A stretch of DNA of 64,000 bases, taken from positions 153,580,535-153,644,534 of the forward strand of contig OZ005648.1 in assembly GCA_963930645.1 (NCBI GenBank), written 5' to 3'. Below the pieces are notes generated by a model. The model was not told the origin of the DNA. It did no database searches and worked only from the letters and a program-made list of their open reading frames with translations. Positions 1 to 12,900 of the stretch are shown here, one piece after another. Position numbers and translations under genes: made by a program. Each line of letters begins with the position of its first letter. The first letter of the stretch is position 1. This DNA comes from Salticus scenicus. Taxonomy: Eukaryota; Arthropoda; Arachnida; Araneae; Salticidae.

Positions 1-351
1 AAGCAACGAGGAAATAAAAAATTAAGACAGCATTTTAAACATTTTTTTTTAGGAAAAGCTTAGAATGGTAGAAAAAAAAAAAAACTCGTCAGGGGTGACC
101 CTTTTCGTCGTTGAGCACCAATATACGATTTCGTTCGTTAGCAGCTATAATAGCAAATTGCTAGCGTGCACCCTATCGTACAAGAAATTAATTGAAGTTA
201 GAAATGAAGAATAAATTGGAATAAATTATTTACTTCAAGAAATCAGAGAATCAAACAGAAAACAACCATGAAAAACAAACATTAATCATAGGATGACGCA
301 TTTGGAATCACAAGGATTAAAACAAGCAAAATAAATCAAGAGTTTAGTTGC
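1..351. other. AT-rich sequence, no feature recognised
   Basis: AT-rich DNA with short A and T runs. I see no coding frame with family resemblance, no RNA gene and no clear repeat boundary before the palindromic element that starts near 352. Confidence 0.4.
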
Positions 352-1110
352 ACATAGCAGATGAAGAATAATGATACAACACAGCAACAGGGATATAAAT
401 TACTTTTTTTTTAATTCAAATAATGTTTGAGAAATTTTAACATACTTAGTATTCCTTTAATTTCATCGTATATGCATGAAAAATTCCATATTTTATGACA
501 GTAATTCCCAAAAAGTGTCATAACGTGTCTATATCCCTTAAAAATTCCTTAAATTTTTGCATTTTTAAAAAATTTCTTTTTTCCCCTAATCTGAAGATAA
601 TGACGTTATAGTATTAATTACGAAACTTTGAATAAACACCATAAAATGCAGGAACACGCAACTGCTACAAACAAAGCACGGCTTCTACAAACAAAGCGGC
701 AACGCATTCAACACACTCAACGTGCTTGTTTGCAGCTCTCGTGCCTACAATGTTCGCCTGATGAAGGGTTGTGTCTTCTTTTGACCCGAAACAGTTGGTG
801 CGAGTTCTTGCATTTTATGGTGTGTATTCAAAGTTTTGTAATTAATACTACAACTTCATTATCTTCAGATTAGGGGAAAAAAAGAAATTTTTAAAAAATG
901 CAAAAATTTAAGAAATTTTTTAAGGTATAAAGAGACGTTATGACACTTTTTGGGAAAAACTGTCATAGAATATAGAATTTTTGATGCATATACGTTGAAA
1001 TTAAAGGAATGGTAAGTATGTTAAAATTTCTCAAACATTATTTGAATTGAAAAAAAAAGTAATTCATATCCCTGTTCATGTGTTGTATCATTATTCGTCA
1101 TCAGCTATGT
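352..1110. mobile_element. Palindromic (foldback) element with long inverted arms
   Basis: The left arm (about 352-650) and right arm (about 812-1110) are reverse complements at roughly 90% identity by eye. They begin ACATAGC and share the stretch around AATAATGATACAAC. The spacer holds the phrase CCTGATGAAGG followed by GACCCGAAACAG, a type of sequence often seen near the 3' ends of retroelements. The 81-codon frame over 628-873 lies in the arms and spacer and resembles no protein, so I do not call a gene. No target duplication is certain. It is probably a MITE or foldback transposon, but the superfamily is not determinable. Confidence 0.6.
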
Positions 1111-1159
1111 AATTTTTACTTCTAAACGCTCGTACTGAGGTGATTTTTTATAATGACGT

Positions 1160-1160
1160 C

Positions 1161-1199
<39 letters not shown>
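1160..1199. repeat. Long T homopolymer
   Basis: A run of more than 30 T, immediately before the AACGTT palindrome cluster. It could be the tail of a minus-strand retroposed sequence, but no body is recognisable. Confidence 0.8.
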
Positions 1200-1201
<2 letters not shown>

Positions 1202-1202
1202 T

Positions 1203-1500
1203 ACACTATTTTAGAACGTTTACAGTACGTTTTCTGGAACGTTCTGAAAATGTGTATAACGTTTTGAAAACGTTCTAAAAACGTTTAGAACGTTCTGAGA
1301 CCGTATACATAGAACGTTCTCAGAACGCTTTTATAACACCGATGGTGATAGTTACACGTTCATTGAACGTTCTCTGAACCGTACTGTTGTACGTCTTCAA
1401 GATGGACAGATAGACGTCTATAACACGTTCAAAGTGAACGTTCTTAGAACGTGTTTGCAGAACAATTTTTGAACGTTCAGAGAACGTTTCGGTGCTGCTT
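1203..1500. repeat. Cluster of AACGTT-centred palindromes
   Basis: The hexamer AACGTT and its extension AGAACGTTCT occur about ten times in 300 bases, with variants such as GAACGTTCTGAGA. Each is self-complementary, so the strand can form many nested hairpins. Such clusters occur at the ends of some DNA transposons, but no partner end is identified here. No coding content is seen. Confidence 0.7.
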
Positions 1501-1559
1501 GGGTATATATCTCAAACAAAAACTTTGCTGTAAAATATAGCTAATGCAAATATCTAAAA

Positions 1560-2458
1560 ACCAATTTCTGGAATTTTAAAAATTTAGCCCCCAGGTGGGG
1601 CAGCAGGGGCAAAAACAATTAGAAATACAGTTAGGCCTTTCAAAATTGGTACAGATAGGTTTCTATAGCCTGCAAGTCGAATGGGGATATTTTCGAAAGT
1701 GTAAAGTTATTAGGAGGGGACAGAAGGGGGAGGGGAGAGGGGGGGGATAAATAAAAATAGAGTTAGATCGTTCAAATTTGGTATATAGAGGTTTTCGATA
1801 CTTACAAATCGATTGCAGATATTTTCGAATTTGTAAAATTATTAGGAGGAGCGGTAAGGGGGGGGGCTATGGGCAAAAACAAATAGAAATACAGTTAGGG
1901 CATTCACAATTGGTACAGATAGGTTTTAAAGGCCTGCAAGTCGAATGGGGATATTTTCGAAAGTGTAAAGTTATTAGGAGGAGCGAGAAAGGGGGGATGG
2001 GGGGGCAAAAAAATAAAAATAGAGTTAGATCATTCAAAATTGATACACAAATGGTTTCCGATACTTAAAATCGAATACGGATATTTTTGAATTTGTAAAA
2101 TTATTAGGAAGGGCGGAAAGGGGGGGGGGGCTATGGGCAAAAACAAATAGAAATGCAGTTAGGCCGTTCAAAATTGATACAGATTGGTTTTAGAGACCTG
2201 CAAGTTGAATGTGGATATTTTCGAAAGTGTAACGTTATTAGGAGGGACGGGAGGACGTTATTAGGAGGGATCATTCAAAATTGGTACATAGGGTTTTCGA
2301 TACTTACAAATCGATTGCGGATATTTTCGAATTTTTAAAATTATGTGGAAGGGGGGGGGGGAGAGTGGTGGGGCAAAAAAAAAGTAAAAATTGAGAGTTC
2401 AGTAATTATAGTGATTCATTTAAAAATAGGGTCCAGCGAAGCGGGCGAAGCCTGCTAG
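1560..2458 (+). mobile_element. Helitron-like non-autonomous element with a two-monomer minisatellite
   Basis: About 3.5 copies of a roughly 262-bp higher-order unit (phase marker CAAAAACAAATAGAAAT near 1611, 1872 and 2136). Each unit has two related halves of about 130 bp that carry TATTTTCGAA and a G-rich run. The array ends in CCAGCGAAGCGGGCGAAGCC followed by CTAG (2455-2458) and T. CTAG after a GC-rich subterminal sequence is typical of Helitron 3' ends. A second copy of this tip ends at 58051. The 5' end is not located. Open frames in the array (1778-2068, 2153-2338) are repeat artefacts. Confidence 0.5.
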
Positions 2459-2628
2459 TATTTTATAAATCTCCAATTAATAATGTATTATAAAATGTTA
2501 ACCTGTCGAACTCACAAACTGTTTTTTGGTTATGATCTGCAGAGAACAATGGTTATGTCTTTTCTTCAGAATGTACACTATTTTATGAAATGTTAAATTA
2601 TTGTATGCAGTTTTCGAATATTTATATA

Positions 2629-2841
2629 CAGTCGGTAACAAAAGTCTCCGAACACTAGCAAAAATTCCTATATAAAAAAAGTACACTTAATACTCTTTTG
2701 TTAAATAAATCCTTGTCGAATCATGTTTTTAGACTGACTAAGAACAGGATTCGACAAGGATTTATTTAACAAAAGAGTATTAAGTGTACTTTTTTTATAT
2801 AGGAATTTTTGCTAGTGTTCGGAGACTTTTGTTACCGACTG
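2629..2841. mobile_element. 213-bp palindromic MITE with TA duplication, Tc1/mariner-like
   Basis: It begins CAGTCGGTAACAAAAGTCTC, ends in the inverted form, and is flanked by TA at 2627-2628 and 2842-2843. The arms are inverted along almost the whole length, leaving a spacer of about 20 bp. TA duplication and a CAGT start fit Tc1/mariner MITEs. A second, diverged copy of nearly the same length lies at 51122-51333. Confidence 0.8.
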
Positions 2842-3359
2842 TACTTTATAAGTATATATTTGGTTAAACTCTGCTAAAGTGTAAATTCTTGCTATGCTTT
2901 AGTGAAATTGATTTTTTTCTTTTTTAAGTTTAGCGTCATTCACTACCCCTACTAACGATTAAACACTAATGCTAATATCTTTAATATAAGTAGTTTCTCT
3001 ATCTTTGTTTCGAATTAAATGAGTTTAAAAAGAGGGGAGGGGAAATATTTTCTAAAGAATTTGTACAATTTAAAAATCTGTATATTGTAAATTATGTAAA
3101 ATTTTAATCACAATTTATGGGGAGCTCCATCTGACCACTATTTGATATTACTTTTTTTTCATGTTTCACATAAAATGGTTACTACTTATGCCGTTCTCTG
3201 TCAGTAGGGCGTAACCGCCAGGGGCGGCTAATGTACCTTTCTTTTGTTTATTTGTAATAAACTACGGGGGGAACATGTTCCGGCAAAAGGGTTAATTTTA
3301 AGGAAATCAGTTTCTTTGAAAAAAAAAAAAAATACGGTACATTTGCATTTCCATTAAAA
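2842..3359. other. AT-rich interval, no feature recognised
   Basis: Ordinary AT-rich sequence with a short A run near 3318. It contains no recognisable frame or repeat before the family X sequence begins. Confidence 0.4.
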
Positions 3360-3928
3360 TTTCTTAAAGTGCGTGTTGAAGAACAGTAGCTCAAATTCCC
3401 TTTCGGTTATGGACGAAAAGTCAATGGACGCCTCCCTGTTGAGACTCAAAAAGAGTTTGGGTTACGTCTGACTGTTTGTCTGTTTGTCGGTCGGTCGCGC
3501 GACAGTGGCCGCAAAAATCACACTATTGGCTTGAAACTTGTAGACATGTTCATTATCCCCACGGAATCAGCTGTATAGTTTTGGGTGTGCATTCCATTAG
3601 TAGTTCGTGTACAGAGACACACCAAAGTTTTTCTTATAATTAGGGCCTATGGGAAGAATTTGCATGTCGTGCAATAGAGGCCGCAAAAATCACGCTATAG
3701 ACTTGCAATTTAATGTACATATTCATCAGCCTAACGGAATTAACTGTATAGTTTTAGTGCTTATTCCATTTGTAGTACGTGTACAGGGACACACCGAAAT
3801 TTTTCTTATTATTACGGCCTATGGGCAGAATTTGTATGTACCGCAATAGGGACGGAAAAAGTCCTCCGTTTGACTTGCAAACTAACACATAGGTTCCGGA
3901 TTTGTATAGAAATAGCTGTATAATTTTT
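3360..3928 (+). repeat. Family X satellite element, left part (interrupted by Y)
   Basis: A GTTT/GTCT-rich microsatellite near 3472-3500 is followed by units of about 165-190 bp. Each unit carries GGCCGCAAAAATCACGCTAT, TAGCTGTATAGTTTT and GTACAGGGACAC. The same units occur in reverse orientation at 62960-64000. The array stops within a unit at about 3928 and resumes at 14696, after the inserted Y element. Translated pieces such as 3649-3849 are repeat artefacts. Confidence 0.75.
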
Positions 3929-6900
3929 AACACTTTCCAACAAGGTTGAAAAGTGCTAATGACTTCGGTTTGTCTGTCTGTCTGTTCGCGCTCTAACTCC
4001 CGTAAATGTTTATGGAATTTCTTGAAACTGATATATATTATTCAAGCTCAATATCGGATGTTCACTATTGAAAATGGAGTTTATACCTCTACAGGTTTGT
4101 GTACAGGGACCCCCGAAAATATATCAAAGCATTGTGTTCTATGAGAGGCATTTCTATAAACCATATTTTCATAACCTTACTCCACACAAATCTTAATGAA
4201 ATTGAAATTTGTTATACAAGTTCACTATCGGATGTTCCCTGTTGAAAATGGAGTTTATACCACTACTGGTTCGTGTACAGGGACCCCCGAAAATATTTCA
4301 AAGAATTGTGTTCTATGAGAGGCATTTTTATAAACCATATTTTCATACCCTTACTGTACACAAATCTTAATGAAATTGAAATATGTTATTCAAATTCACT
4401 ATCGGATGTTCCCTATTGAAAATGGAGTTTATACCTGTACTGGTTTGTGTACAGTGGCCCCCGTAAATATTCCAAAGCATTGTGTTCTATGAGACGCAAT
4501 TCTATAAACCATATTTTCATATTCTTGCTGCACACAAATCTTAATGAAAATGAAATATATTATTCAAGTTCACTATCGGATGTTTTCTGTATGAAATGGA
4601 ATAAATACCACCACTGATTTGTGTACAGGGACACACAAAAGTACTTCTAAGCATTGTGTTCTATGAGAGAAATTTCTATAAACCATATTTCCATACCCTT
4701 ACTGCAAACAAATCTTAATGAAATTGAAATACGTTATACAAGCTCACTCTCGAATAATCCCTGTTGAAAATGGAGTTTATACCTCTACTGGTTTGTGTAC
4801 AGGGGCCCCCGAAAATATTTCAAAGCATTGTGTTCTATGAGAGGCATTTCTATAAACCATATATTTATACCCTTACTGTACACAAATCTTAATCAAATTC
4901 AAATATGTTATTCAAGTTCACGATCGGATGTTTACGGTATAAAATGGAATAAATACCACCAAAGATTTGTGTACAGGGACACACAAAAGTATTCCAAACA
5001 TTGCGTTTTATGAGAGATATTTCTAAAAACGAAATTTTAATAACTTTATTTTGCACGAAGATTTATGAAATTGAAATATGTTAATTATAAGCGCAAAAGA
5101 AAAAGGCTTTGCATAGAATGTAGAATGATTGGAATTAGATTTACAGGGGACACTAAAATATTCAGTTATATAAAGATCTATTAATAAATATTTTCTAAAA
5201 TTGTACTTTCGTTTACATTAAGCGTTTTTAACACATTCTAACATTTTTAACACTTCCGAATAAGGTTGAAAATTAATAATAACTTCGGTTTGTCTGACCG
5301 TCTGTATGTCTGTCTGCCTTTCAGCGCTCTAACTCCCGTACATATTTGTAGAATTTCTTGAAACTGATATATGTTATTCCAGCTCACTATCGGATGTTCC
5401 CTATTGAAAATGGAGTTTATACCTTTACTGGTTTGTATACAGGGGCACCCAAAAGTATTTCAAAGCAAGGTGTTTTATGAGAGGTATTTCTATAAATCAT
5501 ATTTTCATACCTTTACTGTACACATATCTTACTGAAATTCAAATATGATATTGAAGTTCACTATTGGATGTGTCCTGTATAAAATGGATTAAATATCATC
5601 AATGTTTTATATCCAACGACACTCAAAAGTATTCTAAAGCATTGCGTTCTATCAGAGAGATATCTATAATTCAAATTTTATTAACTTTACTTTCCACGAA
5701 GTTTTAGAAAATTGAAATATGTTATTTATATGCACAAAAGAATGCTTTGCACAGAATATAGCATGATTAGCATTAGATTTACAGGGTGACTCAAAGATAT
5801 TATGTTATATTAAGAGCTATTAATAAAAAAAATGCTAGAATTCTACTTTCGTTTACATTAAGCGTTTTTAAAACTTTCCAAAATTGCTTTTATGTGTGAG
5901 TATGATATCAATTTGTGTATCTGTCCGTCTGTCTGTCTGCCTGCGCTCTAACTCCCATAAATATTTATGTAATTTTTTCAAACTGATATATGTTATTCAA
6001 GTTCACTGTCGTATATTCCCTATTGAAAATGGAGTTTATACCTCTACTGGTTTGTGTACAGGGACACCCGAAAGTATTTCAAAAAATTGTGTTCGATGAG
6101 AGGTATTACTATAAACCATATTTTCATACCTTTACTGTACAATCTATGAAATTGAAATATGTTATCCAAGTTCACTATTGGATGTTTCCTATATAAAATA
6201 GATTACATACCACTTCTAATTTATGTACAGGGACACTCAAAAGTACTCCAAAGCTTTGCGTTCTTGCTGAGATATTTCTATAAACAAATTTTAATAACTT
6301 TACTTTCCACGAAGTTTTGGGAAATTGAAATATGCTTTTTATATGCACAAAAAATTGCTTTGCGTAGAATATAGCATGGTTATAATTAGATTTACAGGGT
6401 GACAGAAAAATGTTAAGTTATATTAAGAGGTATAAATAAAAAAATGCTAGAATTCTACTTTCGTTTACATTAAGCTTTTTTGACACTTGCTATCATTTTT
6501 TTAGTGTGAATATAATTTCAATTTGTGTATCTGTCTCGACTGTTCTTCTGTCCGTCTGTCTGTCTCTCTGTCTGTTTTTCTGCGCTCTAATTCCCGTAAA
6601 TATTTATGGAATTTCTTTAATTAAACCGATATATTTTATTCAAGTTCCCTTTCGGATGTTCCCTATTGAAAATGGAGTGAATACCTCTTCTGGTTTAGGT
6701 ACAGGGACACCTCAAAGTACTCGAAAGCATTGTGTTGTATGAGAGGATTTTCTATAAACCATATTTTCATAGCCTTACTGTACACAAATCTTAATGAAAT
6801 TGAAATATGTTATTCAAGTTCACTATCGGACATTTCCTGTGTAAAATGGAGCAAAAGTTACCGCTGATTTGAATACAGAGACACACAAAATTATTTTAAA

Positions 6901-9900
6901 GCATTGTGTTCTATGAGAGACATTTCTATAAACCATATTTTCATACCCTTACTGTACACAAATCTTAATGAAATTGAAATATGTTATTCAAATTCACAAT
7001 CGGATGTTCCCTATTGAAAATAGAGTTTATACCTGTACTGGTTTGTGTACAGTGGCCCCCGAAAATATTTCAAAGCATTGTGTTCTGTGAGAGGCAATTC
7101 TATAAACCATATTTTCATATCCTTGCTGCACACAAATCTTAATGAAATTGAAATATATTATTCAAGTTCACTATCGGATGTTTTCTGTATGAAATGGAAT
7201 AAATACCACCACTGATTTGTGTACAGGGACACACAAAAGTACTTCTAAGCATTGTGTTCTATAAGAGAAATTTGTTTAAACCATATTTTCATATCTTTAA
7301 TGTATAAAAATCTTAATGAAATTGAAATATGTTATAAAAGTTCACTATCGGATATTCCCTGTTAAAAATGGAGTTTATACCTCTACTGGTTTGTGTACAG
7401 GGACCCCGGAAAATAATTCAAAGCATTGTATTCTATGAGAGGCATTTCTATAAACGATATTTTCATACCCTTATTGTACACAAATCTTAATGAAATTCAA
7501 ATATGTTATTCAAGTTCACTACCGGGTGTTTCCGGTATAAAATGGAGTAAATACCACCAAAGATTTGTGTACACGGACACGGAAAATTATTTCAAACATT
7601 GCGTTTAATGAGAGATATTATTAAAAACGAAATTTTAATAACTTTATTTTGCACGAAGATTTATGAAATTGAAATATGTTAATTATAAGCACAAAAGAAA
7701 AAGGCTTTGCATAGAATGTAGCATGATTAGCATTAGATTTACAGGGTGACACTAAAATATTCAGTTGTATAAAGATCTATTAATAAATATTTGCTAAAAT
7801 ATTACTTTCGTTTACATTAAGCGTTTTTAACACATTCTAACATTTTTAACACTTCCGAATAAGGTTGAAAAGTGTTAATAACTTCGCTCTGTCTGTTCGT
7901 CTGTATGTCTGTCTGCCTTTCAGCGCTCTAACTCCCGTAAATATTTGTGGAATTTCTTGAAATGGTATATGTTATTCAAGTTCACTATCGGATGTTTCCT
8001 ATTGAAAATGGAGTTTATACCTTTACTGGTTTGTATACAGGGACACCCAAAATAATTTCAAAGCATTGTGTTTTATGAGAGGTATTTCTATAAATTATAT
8101 TTTCATACCTTTACTGTACACATATCTTACTGAAATTGAAATATGTTATTCAAGTTCACTATTGGATGTTTCCTGTATAAAATGGATTAAATATCATCAA
8201 TGTTTTATATTCAAGGACACTCAAAAGTATTCTAAAGCATTGCGTTCTATGACAGAGATATCTATAATTCAAATTTTATTAACTATACTTTCCACGAAGT
8301 TTTAGAAAATTGAAATATGTTATTTATATGCACAAAAGAATGCTTTGCACAGAATATAGCATGATTAGCATTAGATTTACAGGGTGACTCAAAGATATTA
8401 TGTTATATTAAGAGCTATTAATAAAAAAAATGCTAGAATTCTACTTTCGTTTACATTAAGCGTTTTTAACACTTTCCAAAAATTTTTTTATGTGTGAGTA
8501 TAATATCAATTTGTGTATCTGTCCGTCTGTCTGTCTGCCTGCGCTCTAACTCCCATAAATATTTATGTAATTTTTTCAAACTGATATATGTTATTCAAGT
8601 TCACTGTCGTATTATCCTATTGAAAATGGAGTTTATACCTCTACTGGTTTGTGTACAGGGACACCCGAAAGTATTTCAAAAAATTGTGTTCGATGAGAGG
8701 TATTACTATAAACCATATTTTCATACCTTTACTGTACAATCTATGAAATTGAAATATGTTATCCAAGTTCACTATTGGATGTTTCCTATATAAAATAGAT
8801 TACATACCACTTCTAATTTATGTACAGGGACACTCAAAAGTACTCCAAAGCTTTGCGTTCTTGCTGAGATATTTCTATAAACAAATTTTAATAACTTTAC
8901 TTTCCACGAAGTTTTGGGAAATTGAAATATGTTTTTTATATGCACAAAAAATTGCTTTGCGTAGAATATAGCATGGTTATAATTAGATTTACAGGGTGAC
9001 AGAAAAATGTTAAGTTATATTAAGAGGTATAAATAAAAAAATGCTAGAATTCTACTTTCGTTTACATTAAGCTTTTTTGACACTTGCTATCATTTTTTTA
9101 GTGTGAATATAATTTCAATTTGTGTATCTGTCTCGACTGTTCTTCTGTCCGTCTGTCTGTCTCTCTGTCTGTTTTTCTGCGCTCTAATTCCCGTAAATAT
9201 TTATGGAATTTCTTTAATTAAACCGATATATTTTATTCAAGTTCCCTTTCGGATGTTCCCTATTGAAAATGGAGTGATTACCTCTTCTGGTTTAGGTACA
9301 GGGACACCTCAAAGTATTCGAAAGCATTGTGTTGTATGAGAGGATTTTCTATAAACCATATTTTCATAGCCTTACTGTACACAAATCTTAATGAAATTGA
9401 AATATGTTATTCAAGTTCACTATCGGACATTTCCTGTGTAAAATGGAGCAAATACTACCGCTGATTTGAATACAGACACACAAAATTATTTTAAAGCATT
9501 TTGTTCTATTAGAGACATTTCTATAAACCATATTTTCATACCCTTACTGTACACAAATCTTAATGAAATTGAAATATGTTATTCAAATTCACAATCGGAT
9601 GTTCCCTATTGAAAATAGAGTTTATACCTGTACTGGTTTGTGTACAGTGGCCCCCGAAAATATTTCAAAGCATTGTGTTCTATGAGAGGCAATTCTATAA
9701 ACCATATTTTCATATCCTTGCTGCATACAAATCTTAATGAAATTGAAATATATTATTCAAGTTCACTATCGGATGTTTTCTGTATGAAATGGAATAAATA
9801 CCACCACTGATTTGTGTACAGGGACACACAAAAGTACTTCTAAGCATTGTGTTCTATAAGAGAAATTTGTTTAAACCATATTTTCATATCTTTAATGTAT

Positions 9901-12900
9901 AAAAATCTTAATGAAATTGAAATATGTTATAAAAGTTCACTATCGGATATTCCCTGTTAAAAATGGTGTTTATACCTCTACTGGTTTGTGTACAGGGACC
10001 CCGGAAAATAATTCAAAGCATTGTATTCTATGAGAGGCATTTCTATAAACGATATTTTCATACCCTTATTGTACACAAATCTTAATGAAATTCAAATATG
10101 TTATTCAAGTTCACTATCGATGTTTCCGGTATAAAATGGAGTAAATACCACCAAAGATTTGTGTACAGGGACACGGAAAATTATTTCAAACATTGCGTTT
10201 AATGAGAGATATTATTAAAAACGAAATTTTAATAACTTTATTTTGCACGAAGATTTATGAAATTGAAATATGTTAATTATAAGCACAAAAGAAAAAGGCT
10301 TTGCATAGAATGTAGCATGATTAGCATTAGATTTACAGGGTGACACTAAAATATTCAGTTATATAAAGATCTATTAATAAATATTTGCTAAAATATTACT
10401 TTCGTTTACATTAAGCGTTTTTAACACATTCTAACATTTTTAACACTTCCGAATAAGGTTGAAAAGTGTTAATAACTTCGCTCTGTCTGTTCGTCTGTAT
10501 GTCTGTCTGCCTTTCAGCGCTCTAACTCCCGTAAATATTTGTGGAATTTCTTGAAATGGTATATGTTATTCAAGTTCACTATCGGATGTTTCCTATTGAA
10601 AATGGAGTTTATACCTTTACTGGTTTGTATACAGGGACACCCAAAATAATTTCAAAGCATTGTGTTTTATGAGAGGTATTTCTATAAATTATATTTTCAT
10701 ACCTTTACTGTACACATATCTTACTGAAATTGAAATATGTTATTCAAGTTCACTATTGGATGTTTCCTGTATAAAATGGATTAAATATCATCAATGTTTT
10801 ATATTCAAGGACACTCAAAAGTATTCTAAAGCATTGCGTTCTATGACAGAGATATCTATAATTCAAATTTTATTAACTATACTTTCCACGAAGTTTTAGA
10901 AAATTGAAATATGTTATTTATATGCACAAAAGAATGCTTTGCACAGAATATAGCATGATTAGCATTAGATTTACAGGGTGACACAAAGATATTCTGTTAT
11001 ATTAAGCGCTATTAATAAAAAAATGCTAGAATTCTACTTTCGTTTACATTAAGCATTTTTAACACTTTCCAACATTTTTTTAAGTGTGAATATGATATCA
11101 ATTTGTGTATCTTTCCGTCTGTCTGTCTGCCCGCGCTTTAACTCCCGTAAATATTTATATAATTTTTTGAAACTGATATATGGTATTCAAGTTCACTGTC
11201 GTATATTCCTTATTGAAAATGGAGTTTATACCTCTACTGGTTTGTGTACAGGACACCCGAAAGTATTTCAAAAAATTGTGTTCGATGAGAGGTATTACTA
11301 TAAACCATATTTTCATACAATATCTATGAAATTGAAATATGTTATCCAAGTTCACTATTGGATTTTTTCTATATAAAATAGATTACATACCACTCCTAAT
11401 TTATATACAGGGACACTCAAAAGTACTCCAAAACATTGCGTTCTTGGTGAGATATTTTTATAAATCAAATTTTGATAACTTTACTTTCCACGAAGTTTTG
11501 GGAAATTGAAATATGTTATTTATATGCACAAAAGATTGCTTTGCGTAGAATATAGCATGGTTATAATTAGATTTACAGGGTGACAGAAAAATGTTCAGTT
11601 ATATTAAGAGGTATTAATATTAAGAGGTTTTCACAAAAAAATGCTAGAATTCTACTTTCGTTTACATTATGCTTTTTTGACACTTTCTATCATTTTTTTA
11701 GTGTGAATATAATTTGAATTTGTGTATCTGTCTGTCTGTTCTTCTGTCCGTCTGTCTGTCTCTCTGTCTGTTTTTCTGCGCTCTAATTCCCGTAAATATT
11801 TATGGAATTTCTTTAATTAAACCGACATATTTTATTCAAGTTCCCTATCGGATGTTCCCTTTTGAAAATGGAGTGAAAACCTCTTCTGCTTTGGGTACAG
11901 GGACACCCCAAAGTATTCGAAAGCATTGTGTTTTATGAGAGGATTTTCTATAAACCATATTTTCATAGCCTTACTGTACACAAATCTTAATGAAATTGAA
12001 ATATGTTATTCAAGTTCACTATCGGATGTTTCCTGTATAAAATGGAGTAAATACCACCGCTGATTTGAGTACAGGGACACACAAAATTATTTTAAAGCAT
12101 TGTGTTCTATTAGAGGCATTTCTATAAAGCATACTTTCATACCGTTACTGTACAAAAATCTTAATGAAATTAAAATATATTATTCAAGTTCACTATCGAA
12201 TGTTTCCTGTATGAAATGGAATAAATACCACCACTGATTTGTGTACAGGGACTCACAAAAGTACTTCAAATCATTGTGTTCTATGAGAGAAATTTGTTTA
12301 AACCATATTTTCATATCTTTAATGTATAAAAATCTTAATGAAATTGAAATATGTTATAAAAGTTCACTATCGGATATTACCTGTTAAAAGTGGATTTTAT
12401 ACCCTACTGGTTTGTGTACAGGGACCCCCGAAAGTATTTCAAAGCATTGTGTTCTATGAGAGGCATTTCTATAAACGATATTTTCATCCCCGTACTGTAC
12501 ACAAATCTTAATGAAATTCAAATATGTTATTTAAGTTCATTATTGGATGTTTCCTGTGTAAAATGGATCAAATACTATCACTGTTTTATATCCATGGGCA
12601 TTCAAAAGTATTCTAAAGCATTGCGTTCTATGAGAGAGATATCTATAATTCAAATTTTATTATTTTTACTTTCCACGAAGTTTTAGAAAATATAAATTTG
12701 TTATTTATATGCACAAAAGAATGCTTTGCATAGAATATAGCATGATTAGCATTAGATTTACAGGGTGACACAAAGATATTCTATTATATTAAGAGCTATT
12801 AATAAAAAAATGCTAGAATTCTACTTTCGTTTACATTAGGCGTTTTTAACACTTTCCAACATTTTTTTAAGTGTGAATATGATATCAATTTGTGTAGCTG

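Noticed and set aside
628..873. 81-codon frame as a possible gene
   Set aside because: It lies across the spacer and arms of a palindromic element and has no family resemblance.
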